Source of the DNA: Atopsyche davidsoni
Taxonomy: Eukaryota; Arthropoda; Insecta; Trichoptera; Hydrobiosidae
Assembly: GCA_022113835.1 (NCBI GenBank)
Contig: JAILWY010000025.1
Span: forward strand, 4,898,001 to 4,962,000
Length of the DNA: 64,000 nucleotides
Reading direction: 5' to 3'
Of this stretch, positions 32,561-42,775 are shown piece after piece. How positions within the stretch are numbered: position 1 is the stretch's first letter; each line of letters starts with the position of its first letter. Position numbers and translations under genes: made by a program. Below the pieces are notes generated by a model. That model had not been told where the DNA came from and made no database searches. It saw nothing but the letters and a program-made list of their open reading frames with translations.

Positions 32561-32899
32561 ACGTCAATTAAAAACTCAAAAAACACACTTAATATATAAA
32601 ACACCACAGATTACGCTATCACCAAATGTTATTTGCTTTAATAATACCAAAAAATCATTGATATGTTAATTTTTATAAAACGTAAAAAATATGCTATTAG
32701 GACAGTTACTTGATTATTTTATTTTTATATTTAAATGTCTGTTTATATTTTATTCTTTATACAACCAAAACTCTAGGTATAACAAAGACGGTACTCATAC
32801 TTTTTGTATACATATGACGTAGTTATATAAAAACAGTTTGACTACGTGAAATTTGAGTGTGAGTAATATATAACTTCTGGTTCGAAGTAACGAAGAATA

Positions 32900-33090
32900 T
32901 AAGGTGTGTCCATTTTGCCAGTGCTCCACGTGGTGTTTGTTTTTCCGCGTTTGCGCGTTGGGAGGGCGCTGCGGCCTCACAGTTCGTCGAGACGTTGTTT
33001 ATTGATGTATTCCGTGCTCCGTCTCGCTCGCACGCGCAGCCCGGCCGCAAGCGCGTGCGACAGAGACGGCGCCCCCCCGGCCCATTAGAG
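32900..33090. promoter_or_regulatory. GC-rich island with a 19-bp hairpin
   Basis: CCGTCTCGCTCGCACGCGC (33019-33037) and GCGCGTGCGACAGAGACGG (33051-33069) pair at 17 of 19 positions around a 13-nt loop. Similar words occur at 43859-43915 (CGTCTCTGTC, GTGCGAGAGAGACG). Overlapping open frames on both strands are compositional. Function unknown; the hairpin could be a cruciform, an element end or a structured RNA. Confidence 0.45.
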
Positions 33091-33099
33091 TGAAATACG

Positions 33100-35095
33100 A
33101 TTGATACCGTTTATAAGGCGCTTGTTAATAAAGATCCCGAGAACTGCAGCACTGCACTTTGCACTTTGTTTTCCATTGTACTGAAATACACCTCTCCATA
33201 AGGCTATGTGAACACGTACGAGCATTGTGTGCTTTATACATCGCACATGAAAAAGCAATACCTCGTATAAAATAATTTAATTTATATTTAACTATTTTCA
33301 TAATTATTTTCAAGTTTCTGGCCTGAAGAAACCCTCGAAAGGAAAAAGCTCTCATAATAAAACTAATCGAAATCTCTTTTAGTTTTTTTACAAAGTCGCT
33401 CTCTTTGAAGTTCGCCACATATATTATTGAAAAATATCGTTTGTTTTCATTTTACAAAATATTAAAAAAAAAAATTAAAATTAAGGTTGCAACCTCCACT
33501 TGTATCAAAACACCAGTCTATAATTCTTACAATAGGTCTAGCTTAAGTTAAAGATTTCCTTGGCAGTCTATTATCTTTTTATAATTTTAAACATATTTAC
33601 TTGCATTGCGCAGGTCTTAAATACTATATTTGACTTAATAATCTTCCCATTCTAACGCACAACCCCGAACAAAAATCACCATTATTTGATATAAATCCCA
33701 AAGTTAAGTTGACAATGGGTATTCAGGCATCTAGCGCGCGTCGGCCACGTGCCCAACCCCATTCGAATCCCCATAGAAACCAGATACAGCCTCCTAGGGG
33801 TGTTAACTGTTAATCCCATGCCAGATATGTTATCTCATTTAGTATATCAACCCCCTGTAATGGGGTGACTTTTTAATTCACGTGTAAAAGCGCATTAGAC
33901 ATTACAAACACCCTTGGTTTTATGGTTATTGACATTATTCAATTTTTGTGTGGTTAATCAATAAAATATAATTTCATTTAAAAAAATTTAAGGGGTTTAA
34001 CATATTATTATTTTGTGATGAAATGTTTTATAACGCAACATCTTGGACTAATTTCTCATTTGATTAATTTTAATTTATAAAATACACACGTAAATATATT
34101 TATATTTTTAAATGGTGCATATATTCAATATATATTATAAATATTAATCGGTTTGGAGTGACGTATTTAAAAAAATATTTTAAAATAGACATGCTTGAAA
34201 GTTGACACAATGATCGCCTGAAAATTCCCTGTATGCATTCAATGAAATTAAAAAAAACCCCATCGTTTGATATTCAATGGGATTACGTAAAGCGGGCAAT
34301 ATGGGGCAAGTAAAATATGTGTTATTTATTCATAGCCACCTACAAAGTGATTGTGATTGTTAAACTGTATGACACTATAATACGCAGCAGCTCTCCGAGC
34401 CGCCAGTGTTTGAATATCATATTACATTTCCCATACAGATCTTGCTACCCCATGAGAAAATATAAATGATAATTCAAAAAGTACGCCGCCCATTACAGCC
34501 AGCGTGCGCCAACCCCCGAAACGTTTCGAAAATTTAATAGAAAAAAATATGTAACACTTTTATTTAAAATTGTATTTTTTGGACGAATATAGAAGCAAAA
34601 TAAAACTTGACTAGGATAATTTTTATAATAATACTATAACCTTACGAATAATGAATAACAAAGAGAAACCAAGTAAACAATATAGGGAGACGAAAACTAT
34701 TGACGATTAAGCTTAAGATTGTATTATCAAGAAATAATTATCCATAGTTTACTTTCATTATGAATAGCATCTGCAAACAGTTGTGGCTGTAAATCTCTTA
34801 ATGAGTGCTCGTCATTTACCTAATTTTATACAAGAAGACAATGAGTAGTAATTTTTTTTAAATAAGATATTATCGTTATTGATCTTGCGTATAATTATAA
34901 ATTTATACACAGTTAAAAAGTATTAAAAAGAAATTCTTTCAGCCCCTGAAAGTTTTTGTTCAGTTTTTATTAGCCTTATACATTTTTTTACTAGCTACAA
35001 CCGAATTTTATCTAAAACCTCACAATCGGTGTGTCACTGTGCTGGCTGTGTTTTCACACGGGGGTGGTGAAATAAAATACTTAAAAAATAATAAA
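33100..35095. other. AT-rich spacer with two GC patches
   Basis: Mostly AT-rich. The patches at 33710-33800 (AGCGCGCGTCGGCCACG) and 34380-34520 (CAGCTCTCCGAGCCGCC, CGCCCATTACAGCCAGCG) are unidentified. No gene supported. Confidence 0.4.
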
Positions 35096-35099
35096 CAAT

Positions 35100-35370
35100 T
35101 TAAGAATAGCTGACGTCAACCCTCGGACGGGGTCTGGCGCACCCCACGGCATCATTGTAACAAGTGATAGCTAATAAAAAGTATTCGTAAATCTCCGCGA
35201 CCATATTGAGGCAATCAGGCTGCGCGGGGTGCGGGCCGGATATTAAATATCTCGCCAGCAACCCTCCGCGTGATCCTGTCCGCCGCCGGCATTAGTTCTG
35301 TGGAATTGTTTTATTGCGACCCCCTCGCACCCCACCCGTAATTGCGGTCGTGTGCGGGTTATGTGATATT
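35100..35370. promoter_or_regulatory. GC-rich island
   Basis: Includes GGACGGGGTCTGGCGCACCC, GGCTGCGCGGGGTGCGGGCC and TCCGCCGCCGGCATTAG. No long frame. Candidate regulatory element. Confidence 0.28.
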
Positions 35371-35461
35371 CGATATCACTTTATTGTTAGTTGCGAATTT
35401 ATTTGTGTATTCTTGCACATATATTTTTTTTAATTTTTATTCAAATATATTTTATTTTATA

Positions 35462-35633
35462 GTAATGATTAAAAGTATCTTTGTATTTTTGTCTTCACTT
35501 TGAGTTTATTAGAATTATTTGCATAATTCGTTCCAACCCTATACACCGGGTCATCATCAGATGCATGACTAAACTAATAATTCTAATAAACTCAAAGTGA
35601 AGACAAAAATACAAAGCTACTTTTTATCATTAC
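35462..35633. repeat. 58-bp inverted repeat with motif-bearing loop
   Basis: Arms 35462-35519 and 35576-35633 are reverse complements at 56 of 58 positions. The 56-nt loop, on the minus strand, holds CTGATGATGACCCGG...GGGTTGGAACG. This is a stem (ACCC/GGGT) bracketed by CTGATGA and GAACG, reminiscent of hammerhead-ribozyme cores (CUGAUGA..GAAA) and of Penelope-like element ends. The core is not a complete canonical hammerhead. Confidence 0.85.
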
Positions 35634-35859
35634 AATAATGGATCTTCACCAATCAAATGCCTTGTCGCTCAACAATATTTTATTTATAATTTATAAATTC
35701 ACTGGATATTCACTAGATGTTATGCTGTCTGAATTATTCTTTATGGAGTTGAAAAAATTGAGGCGTTAGTGGGGATGCCTAAAACAGCATGGGTCACAAA
35801 TTAAAGTTTCTTGCATATAATGCGCTAAGAAATAAAACTATAGAATCCTATTTTTGACG

Positions 35860-35965
35860 CGGAAAATGTGGCTAAAAGTAATAAGACTGGTTTATAAAAA
35901 ATACAATATATGTTCAATGTGATGGTCACCAAAAAAAGAAGAACTCATCAAAGTGCTTATTAATT
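35860..35965 (+). pseudogene. RTE-like LINE tail, copy 6 (poor)
   Basis: GACGCGGAAAATGTGGCTAA, AGTAATAAGACTGG and TATATGTTCAATGTGATGGT + CACCAA parallel the copy at 1150 (GAAACTGGCCCAGTATAAAT, ATGTGTTCAGTGAAATGGTC). Frames are broken. The short match makes this less certain than the other copies. Confidence 0.4.
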
Positions 35966-35969
35966 ATTT

Positions 35970-36375
35970 ATCAATCAATAGAAAATAGAATAACTGAAAA
36001 AAGTTAGGGTTTAATTAATAGTTTTTTTTATATGCAAATAAAGCTATGTTTAACACTTACTGTTTAGGTTGCTCTGTTTTTTTATGTACACTAAAATATT
36101 TAAATTTTATTTTATATTTAAGTATATGTTATAATTCGTGTTTTTATAACAACTTGTAGTAACGCAAAAATCATTTTTCGATATTAATTGCCTGCAAATT
36201 CAAGAAGTAGAAAAATTTACCCTTTTATTGTAGTCGGTTGTAAAATCATCGTTTAGATTATTTGGGACTGCTTGTCTTTCGATTTGACTTTGATTGTTGG
36301 AAAGCATATAATTTGCACTGTATTTTTATTAACACAATAGTTTTGAAAAATAAATATGGAGTACAATATGATATT
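35970..36375. other. AT-rich spacer
   Basis: AT-rich, no supported feature. Confidence 0.5.
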
Positions 36376-36377
36376 TG

Positions 36378-36510
36378 AAAGCCTCAGTCGTGCGTGAGCG
36401 AGCACTTGCCCCTCGCTCCCCGCTGGAGCCGCTATTGGCCGGCGGGACGCTCGGCTTCTTATTGGCTACAGACTGCCGCGAAGGGGCAATGGAGGCTATC
36501 GAGAACGAAC
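36378..36510. promoter_or_regulatory. GC-rich island
   Basis: Contains GTGCGTGAGCGAGCACTTGC, GCTATTGGCCGGCGGG and TTATTGGCTACAG, i.e. two ATTGG (inverted CCAAT) boxes 30 bp apart. This spacing is typical of promoters and enhancers. Frames on both strands lack domains. Confidence 0.33.
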
Positions 36511-36574
36511 TAGGCAACAATAATACACATTTATCACACAGTAAAAAAAAAATACCTTCAGCAACAAAAATTGA

Positions 36575-36622
36575 CCTACACACGCCAACATAACCGACAA
36601 CCTGACAGTAATTAGCCAATCG
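36575..36622. mobile_element. MITE end, CTACACACG family (solo terminus)
   Basis: CCTACACACGCCAACATAAC then CGACAACCTGACAGTAATTA and GCCAATCG matches the terminal and inner blocks of the family. The partner end is not recognised downstream. Confidence 0.4.
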
Positions 36623-36999
36623 TTTTTTTCAGAGTTTTTATTCGTTGTCTGTTGATGCGTCTTAATTCATTCATGCGTTAGTTATTAGTTAAGTTAGTTA
36701 ATCACACCAACAAATAATCATAAATAATATATACTTTGCATTTGGCTTCACAAAGTGCGTATTTGCTCCCTGAAAATTAAAAAATAATTTTTATTCATTG
36801 AATCATAAAAAAATATGCTCAAAATAGAAAATCAACGCATGTAGCAAAAAACGCATAAAAGTAATTTTTTTTTTATAAATAAAAATCACTGGTCCAGTGA
36901 ACTTGTTATATTAAAAAAAAGGTGCTCCAGTTCGTTCCCCTGGACCCTCCTTTCAAGTGCGGTGAGCAAACGTCCCGGCCCCTCGTAAAAGCTGATTAT

Positions 37000-37046
37000 T
37001 GCCCCCTCCCCCCCCAGCCACCCCCCTCCCCCCCCCCCCCCCCCCG
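37000..37046. repeat. Long C-tract (G-quadruplex-forming on minus strand)
   Basis: Runs of 5-8 C are followed by an uninterrupted run of about 18 C ending at 37045, then GGGTAAGT, which also resembles a 5' splice donor. No exon is supported upstream (the 36922-37110 frame is Pro-rich by composition). Confidence 0.7.
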
Positions 37047-37129
37047 GGTAAGTTCCATACAAATACTCCCTAATAGCGGAAATTGCCGGCCTAACCTAAC
37101 CTCGGGATAAAGACGCGGCTCGGAGAGAC

Positions 37130-38410
37130 CCGCCTATCGATTTTCACATTCTTCCTAGCGCTGTCTTGAAATTTGTAACTCTGCGATGTAAAAGTGGCTT
37201 TTTTTATTATTGAGAAGGCTCTATTATGGCGTGAAATATTATTTTTCGCTAAAAATATTTTTTTATTAGACTTGTGATCAAATACTTGTAAAATACTAAT
37301 ATAAGACAAATATCACTTACAAATTTTTTTAAAAATTATATTTTTATGTTTTTAAATTTAAATAAAATTTTATTTAATGCATCCTTTATTTTGATTTTTT
37401 TGATGGTCTAGTTCTTTTTTATCGGATAAATTATTAAGGAATATATTTTTTTAGGCTTTCTATCTGATATGATGTTAAAGAGCTTGTACTATGTAATTGT
37501 TAAAAAGATTATCTTTCTTCGATTAGTGGAAAACATAAAGCCTAGAAGCACCATTCTTTGTTAGAGAAGTTGTTTTTTTTTTTTAAGAAGTAGGATGTAA
37601 GACAAGCAGCTGGACGTTTGCGACTGTGGTCGACTTATTACATTCAGTTTATACTTATTGTATACACGTGAAATACTAAATCCTTTTTAACATAAAAATA
37701 TTGTTTTATCTCAACCTCAAAGTTGCCATGAATGTAGACTGTAGAGTCAAAAATAAAAATATGCTTCGAGCATAGATTAGATGAAAATGAAGTTCAAATA
37801 ATTATATCGAAACATCTGTCCGGGTTTTCAACAAAATTGCAATTTATCGTTATTAGATAGAATAGATCGACACTCGATAACAAGCTAGTTAGTTCACTTG
37901 TATCGGGTAGATTGACAGTTCAAAGGTATCTGTCTGATTTGATTATATTGTACTTGGATTCCCGTATGCGATTATGGAGATCCGTTCCCATTAGATAGTG
38001 GACTATACAATTACATATTGATACAAATTCCAATAGGCGCAGTAATTAATGAAGATTTTTTACATTAAAATCAAGCGTGCTTTTGAAAATCAGCGTTTAA
38101 TATTGAAAAATAGATTATTATGAATCAAACGCCTTCATAATATATATTCAGAGAGAAATAAATAAATGTTCTGAAAGAGGTATGTGTATAGATTTAAGCA
38201 GGCGTTGTTATTCGGTGGTTTTGAGGTTTTTTGGGTGTACTCGGTCCTTCAACGTTTCTCTTAAGACGGTACAGAACCGGGACCAAAACTTAACACTTAA
38301 GAAACTACAAAATCTTTAAAACTGAAAGAACATTTATAAAGATATATCTTAAAAATATTAGAAAACAGCGAGATGAAAAATAGAGCGAGCAGTTTGAAGT
38401 AACCAAAAAT
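37130..38410. other. AT-rich spacer
   Basis: AT-rich, with short CG-containing words. No gene, RNA or named repeat supported. Confidence 0.45.
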
Positions 38411-38416
38411 ATTTAT

Positions 38417-38445
38417 GATTGTATCAAAATATTATTTTGATACAA
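38417..38445. repeat. 13-bp palindromic hairpin
   Basis: ATTGTATCAAAAT and ATTTTGATACAAT flank a 3-nt loop. Perfect pairing but short and AT-rich, so chance is possible. Confidence 0.6.
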
Positions 38446-38509
38446 TATTGATGCATACATATTCGGGCATTCTTATTTTTCCACCTGGAACTGAACCAGA
38501 GATCAAATA

Positions 38510-38840
38510 TCCCGCAACCAAATACGCCGACTACAAGACAGTGAAGTGTTTATAACAAAAAAAAAATACACGTACCCATTGTAACCAATGCGATTTCCAT
38601 CCACTCTAATCCCTCGGCTATCGAGTTTACGAAAACAAACAATTATTTTGCAGCCCCCGCTTAACAGTGACACATCTATAGAGCGGGCCATCCATATCGC
38701 AGCCAAGGGGTCGTTAGTTAAGGGTGGTTTTCATTGTGAATCAATCAGCGGCGCTTCGTCAACAATCGGACTACAGCGCGGGTCGAATCCACCACCCCCG
38801 ATCGGCAAACACTTTGCTGATAAACCTACCCCGTTGTGAA
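38510..38840. promoter_or_regulatory. GC-balanced island
   Basis: Contains CGGACTACAGCGCGGGTCG, CCACCACCCCCGATCGGC and TCAATCAGCGGCGC. The 83-codon plus frame (38588-38839) has no recognisable domain. Candidate regulatory block. Confidence 0.27.
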
Positions 38841-38940
38841 GCTCACTTTGTTGTTTTAATCGGTAATGTGTATTGAGCTTTTAAGTTGGTTTATTTAATA
38901 GAAATCACATCGACGCATTTCTGAAATATGTACTAATATA

Positions 38941-39147
38941 GGTGTCCCAAAATTAACGCAAGGTTTGAATCAAATAGAAAACGCAGTTTTTAGTCTTTTA
39001 ATTGTTATTTTTTAAATGAATCATAAAGTCGATACAATAAAATAACCCTAAACTATCAACTGTCAAATTGTATTTTTTTAAGCGTTGTCAAAACTTTACT
39101 GCAAAAATGGCGACAAATTTAAATCTTGCGTTAATTTTGGGACACCC
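38941..39147. mobile_element. Tc1/mariner-like MITE
   Basis: A ~207-bp element with 22-bp inverted ends GGTGTCCCAAAATTAACGCA (left) and the reverse complement (39126-39147), beside TATA on both sides, consistent with TA target duplication. The left end seems to have lost two bases. It has no coding capacity. A second partial terminus TTTTGGGACACTC lies at 39154-39166, just outside the right end. Confidence 0.8.
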
Positions 39148-39199
39148 TTATAGTTTTGGGACACTCGATACAAATGATGCTTCATAATAATTTTGATAG

Positions 39200-39750
39200 C
39201 GTGATAATAATTAAAATATTAATTGATTATTCTAAAAATCCTTGTGTTAAAAAAATATATTCAAATCTTTCAAATACTACTATATATCTAAATATCATAA
39301 ACTTATAATAACGGACAAATATTTTCATATAAAAATATAACGTATTTGTTTATATTATATAATGATTATTTTATTTAGAAAAACTGAGAATTATATTCTG
39401 TTTAGTAGGTAATCCAAAAAACAAACAAACAGCTCGTTACCGAATAAATGTACTTTAGGGGTCCAGGATCCGATACGAAGCTTCAATCGCACCCCTAATC
39501 TAACGTCCTTTCACCCCCTACAGGATTATAGAAATATCTGATGCATTTTTAATCTCTGATTATATCAATTAACGTTTACTTTGTACCTAGTAATGACATT
39601 GAAAAGTACGCAGCGTTTGCATAAACGGTTTTGTACTGTTTGCTTAGTGAAAATGTGTTAATAATTATTTTTTGAGATACTACAGTTAAATCAATAATAA
39701 AAATGGATGTATAATTTTTATGTAATATTCAATAATATACAAATAAAATA
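39200..39750. other. AT-rich spacer
   Basis: AT-rich, with a patch at 39450-39530 (GGGGTCCAGGATCCGATACG) that is unidentified. Confidence 0.45.
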
Positions 39751-39753
39751 TAG

Positions 39754-39862
39754 AGCAGCCTACACACGTGATATCACTACTGACTTTGAACGAAACATGC
39801 GTACGCTCTTGGCCAGTTATTATTCGGTTGCCGGTTGTTTCGCATCGTGTATAGGCAGCTTT
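39754..39862. mobile_element. MITE, CTACACACG family, copy 4 (both ends present)
   Basis: Left end AGCAGCCTACACACGTGATA; right end on the minus strand AGCTGCCTATACACGATGCG, then AAACAACCGGCAACCGAATA. About 109 bp with both inverted termini visible, including the outermost AGC(A/T)GCCTA(C/T)ACACG. It defines the family's probable ends. Frames crossing it are incidental. Confidence 0.6.
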
Positions 39863-39959
39863 AGATTTGAAACCTGCGAAAGCATGATGGTTAAAATTAA
39901 ATATTAATATCACATTATGCGTAAAACATTCTTATTTCCAATAAAAGCCTCCATTTCAT

Positions 39960-40195
39960 AAAACTGTAGGGCAGGCGCGGGGAGGGCTCCTCCACGTTAA
40001 TTGGTTGTTAGATAAATAATACTCGGGGCGCAGTCCGTCCTGTCGTTAGCCATTTTGATTCACAAAATGGCGGCGGAGTCCCCCTCAACCCCCCACCCCC
40101 GCCTGCTTTTCCACCCCGCGGTAATTACTGCTGCCTTTATAGTTTTAATTACTTCATTTCGGGAGGAGCGGGCGGGGGCGCTTTTTAGGGTTGTC
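39960..40195. promoter_or_regulatory. GC-rich island with paired ATGGC cores
   Basis: GTTAGCCATTTTGATTCACA runs into AAAATGGCGGCGGAG (40048-40079): convergent GCCAT and ATGGC cores 20 bp apart. This is followed by CCCCACCCCCGCC and GGGAGGAGCGGGCGGGGGCG. No coding frame. One of the better candidate Pho/YY1-type elements in the window. Confidence 0.38.
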
Positions 40196-40469
40196 TAGTT
40201 ACGAAAATCGTCAAAGAATTAATATTACAGAAATGAGATTTTGAAATTTAATATTCGGGGTTTACAATATTTATGTAAATAAAATGATACTAGCATATAC
40301 TTAACACCCATCTCTTTTCCAATGGTAAACATACTTCCTTGGCTTCTACTCTTACATTATATACGTTGAAAAAATTGAAAATAGCCTGTATCGACATTTT
40401 ATTTTAAATTTTTTTTATGGATAGGTTCGGTTGGGTTAGAATATCTCTAAATAAAAATACCGCAGTTGA

Positions 40470-40805
40470 TTTTGAAAAAAAAATCAAAACGGATGCGGAG
40501 ATTTCGATAGTGTCTGAAAGTCATTCAAATACAGCAGAACTAATAACTCTGGCAAAGGATAGAGAGATGTTTTGTAATCACCAACTTTCTCTGAACTGAG
40601 ACACCTGATGATAATGATAAATTTCTAGAGTATAGCAGTATTATTGTAACCGTTAAATTTGGGGGTGGAACACTGAAAATGAAGTAAATTGTGAGCGGGG
40701 GGAGGAGCACCCTTACCCCGCCGGGCTATCTAGATTTACAGCAAATTATTACACAATTAAAGCTCCTTCCAGATGTATAAAGCGCCAACTGTAGGCAAAG
40801 CCTAG
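40470..40805 (+). pseudogene. RTE-like LINE tail plus 3' UTR, copy 7
   Basis: The frame at 40497-40597 reads EISIVSESHSNTAELITLAK + DREMFCNHQLS, matching STA..L-x-x-L-A-x-x-R-x-x-F. It then continues into the 3' region shared with copy 2 (AGAGTATAGCAGTATTATTG; GGGCTATCTAGATTTACAGC; TCCTTCCAGATGTATAAAGC + GCCAACTGTAGGC). It shows what normally follows that region, because here no mariner sequence is attached. Confidence 0.6.
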
Positions 40806-40829
40806 CGCAACCCCTCGGAAGCTGTAGTG

Positions 40830-41335
40830 ATAATTATCAATTAAATATATATATATATCTATGTATTAATAAGCGTTGTAATACCGATATCTCAGGGATA
40901 TAAATCGTATAGATATTTCCGAAAAACCTATGTTGAGTCTGAATTTTATTATTTTTCCTAATTAAAAATCGTTTTCTTTGTAATAAAATACACTATGTTT
41001 TTTTTGAGTATATTTATTATTTGGTGTAAATCTATTATAGAAAAATATATTTGTTAAATCTTAATTTTTATGTATCTCACGCTCTAACCGTGCATTACTC
41101 GATTTATATATTGCGATTGCGAAAAACATATTATTTAAATATAAAACCACACGTGCGCCAAGTTTGTGAAAAGCATCAAGTTGTTTCAATAGATGTTAAA
41201 GTAAACATAAACAAACATATTGATTTGTTTCTTAACGCTTTAGAAATTGCTTTCTTACGGTAAAAGCGGGCATCCTTAATTAAAACCTCGTGCATAAAAT
41301 TTAAAAAAATAATTATAATAAACAGATTACCAAAA
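40830..41335. other. AT-rich spacer
   Basis: AT-rich with a short (AT)n at 40846. The frame at 41051-41263 has no domain. No feature supported. Confidence 0.45.
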
Positions 41336-41339
41336 ACAG

Positions 41340-41610
41340 CCCGTGGCCGAGGGTTATCGCGCAGGCACTGAGCTCCGCTGCCACTTAGCAGGGAGTTTAA
41401 ACTCCTCGTCGTTAGGGCCGTAATTACTTAATCAGCGGCGGACCGGGCGGGGGCCGCGGGCCTTAATTGGCCTGCGGGGTCTAATGAGAGGAGAGCGTGC
41501 AAATTAATGCGCAAATTAAGCCTTTGTTTGGAGATTACAGATGCCTTTATTGTGTATTGTGGAATAATTAGGACGACTCGCGCTGGGCAACTTTTTTGCT
41601 TTAAAATAAT
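41340..41610. promoter_or_regulatory. Candidate developmental enhancer island
   Basis: Contains GGACCGGGCGGGGGCCGCGG, TTAATTGGCC, GTCTAATGAG, AAATTAATGCGCAAATTAAG (repeated homeodomain/octamer-like words), a Sox-like CCTTTGTTTGG and ATAATTAGG. The mixture of GC blocks with TAAT-type sites looks like a conserved non-coding enhancer. No coding frame. Confidence 0.38.
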
Positions 41611-41614
41611 TAGT

Positions 41615-42335
41615 CGTTGCTTATCATTCGGGAGGATGATTTTAGGTGATTACTGAAATCATCAATTTATCACAAATTTGTTTTCATCGTCTATGTTTAT
41701 TTCCTAGGTAATTCCTTTACTCATAAAAATTTTCACTACGATAAATGGATTTACTCTGTTTTTTAACAAGATAATTTTTCTGATGTGATTGATCAAATCA
41801 TCAACTTATAGATGGTCTCTTGCATGCTTACTTTGCTAAACAGTTTGAAAGATGATTGTCTTAATAAAATATATAAAAATAATGAATATAAAAAAATATA
41901 TATATATTTTGAACGCATTTTCTTTAACATCATGCTTTTTGATGCTTGCAAAAATCAATTTCCTTAAGAATGGCGTCCTCTTATTTTCTATAAACAAAAT
42001 GTTTAAAAACAAAAATGAATACAATGTAATTGTGCCCAAAAAAAAATATTATTGACTACTTTATTTAAACTTACCTTTTGGATGTTACTCTATTTTATTT
42101 GTTTAGTTTTTGGAAATAATAAGGTAAATATTAGTTGGTCAAAAGTGTGTTTTTTTTGTTTTGTTACGTTATTTGTTTACGTTGACTTGAATATAACTCA
42201 AGCGTTGTAAAAATAAGGGAAAACATAAAAAAATCCGTCAACTACTTAAGAAGAGATTTCGATTTAATTTTCTCGATAAATGATTTCTCAACATTTGCAT
42301 AAATAAAGTATAAAATCAAAAATACACAGACACGT
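41615..42335. other. AT-rich spacer
   Basis: AT-rich. The overlapping frames at 41836-42055 on both strands are compositional. Confidence 0.45.
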
Positions 42336-42341
42336 GTAATT

Positions 42342-42467
42342 TCTTCTTTCGTTGGCGATCATTTCTATGAACTTGTCTCTATCTTGGGCCAGTCTCACCA
42401 GTCCGGCTACACTTCCGATCTCCACCCACCGGCGCGAATTCCGCATCCACGTGAAGCTTTTTCTCCA
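42342..42467 (-). pseudogene. RTE-like LINE tail, copy 8 (best preserved)
   Basis: The minus-strand frame reads WRKSFTWMRNSRRWVEIGSV + AGLVRLAQDRDKFIEMIANE + RR without a break. It has both conserved blocks, W-M-R-N-x-R-x-W and A-Q-D-R-x-x-F-x-x-M-I-A-N-x-R, of the RTE-type reverse transcriptase C-terminus. All upstream domains (endonuclease, RT palm) are absent, so it is 5'-truncated. It is the reference for recognising the other eight fragments. Confidence 0.75.
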
Positions 42468-42714
42468 TGTCTTTACAGTTTTATCACAAAAATATGTATA
42501 TTTTTTTAGGTAGATTTCAATTGAAAAAATCATAAAAATATAATTTTCGCACTTATTGTTTCAATACAAGTTTATGCCTTAACGATTGAATTTATTTTAA
42601 AATATGTTTCTGATTATTAGTTTTACATTTTTGTCGGTAATTTTAAATATTTTTAAATGACAAAATTTGAAAAATGAAACGTAGCTGAAAGCCTAGGTGG
42701 GTTCTTCCTGCCCG

Positions 42715-42775
42715 CCTGGCCGCCTCCTCAGCCTCCTCAGCCTCCTCAGCCTCCTCAGCCTCCTCAGCCTCCCTT
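42715..42775. repeat. 9-bp CCTCCTCAG tandem repeat
   Basis: Five to six copies of GCCTCCTCA at 42721-42771 inside a GC-rich island (to about 42910). On the minus strand the 42837-42643 frame encodes an Ala/Glu-rich repeat and another frame a Leu/Arg repeat. The unit length preserves frame, but no gene context is visible. Confidence 0.8.

Noticed and set aside
37089..37105. CCTAACCTAACC as insect telomeric repeat (TTAGG)n
   Set aside because: Only two units; too short to be an interstitial telomere array.
38775..38790. GGGTCGAATCC as a tRNA T loop
   Set aside because: No matching arms or A box; chance similarity.
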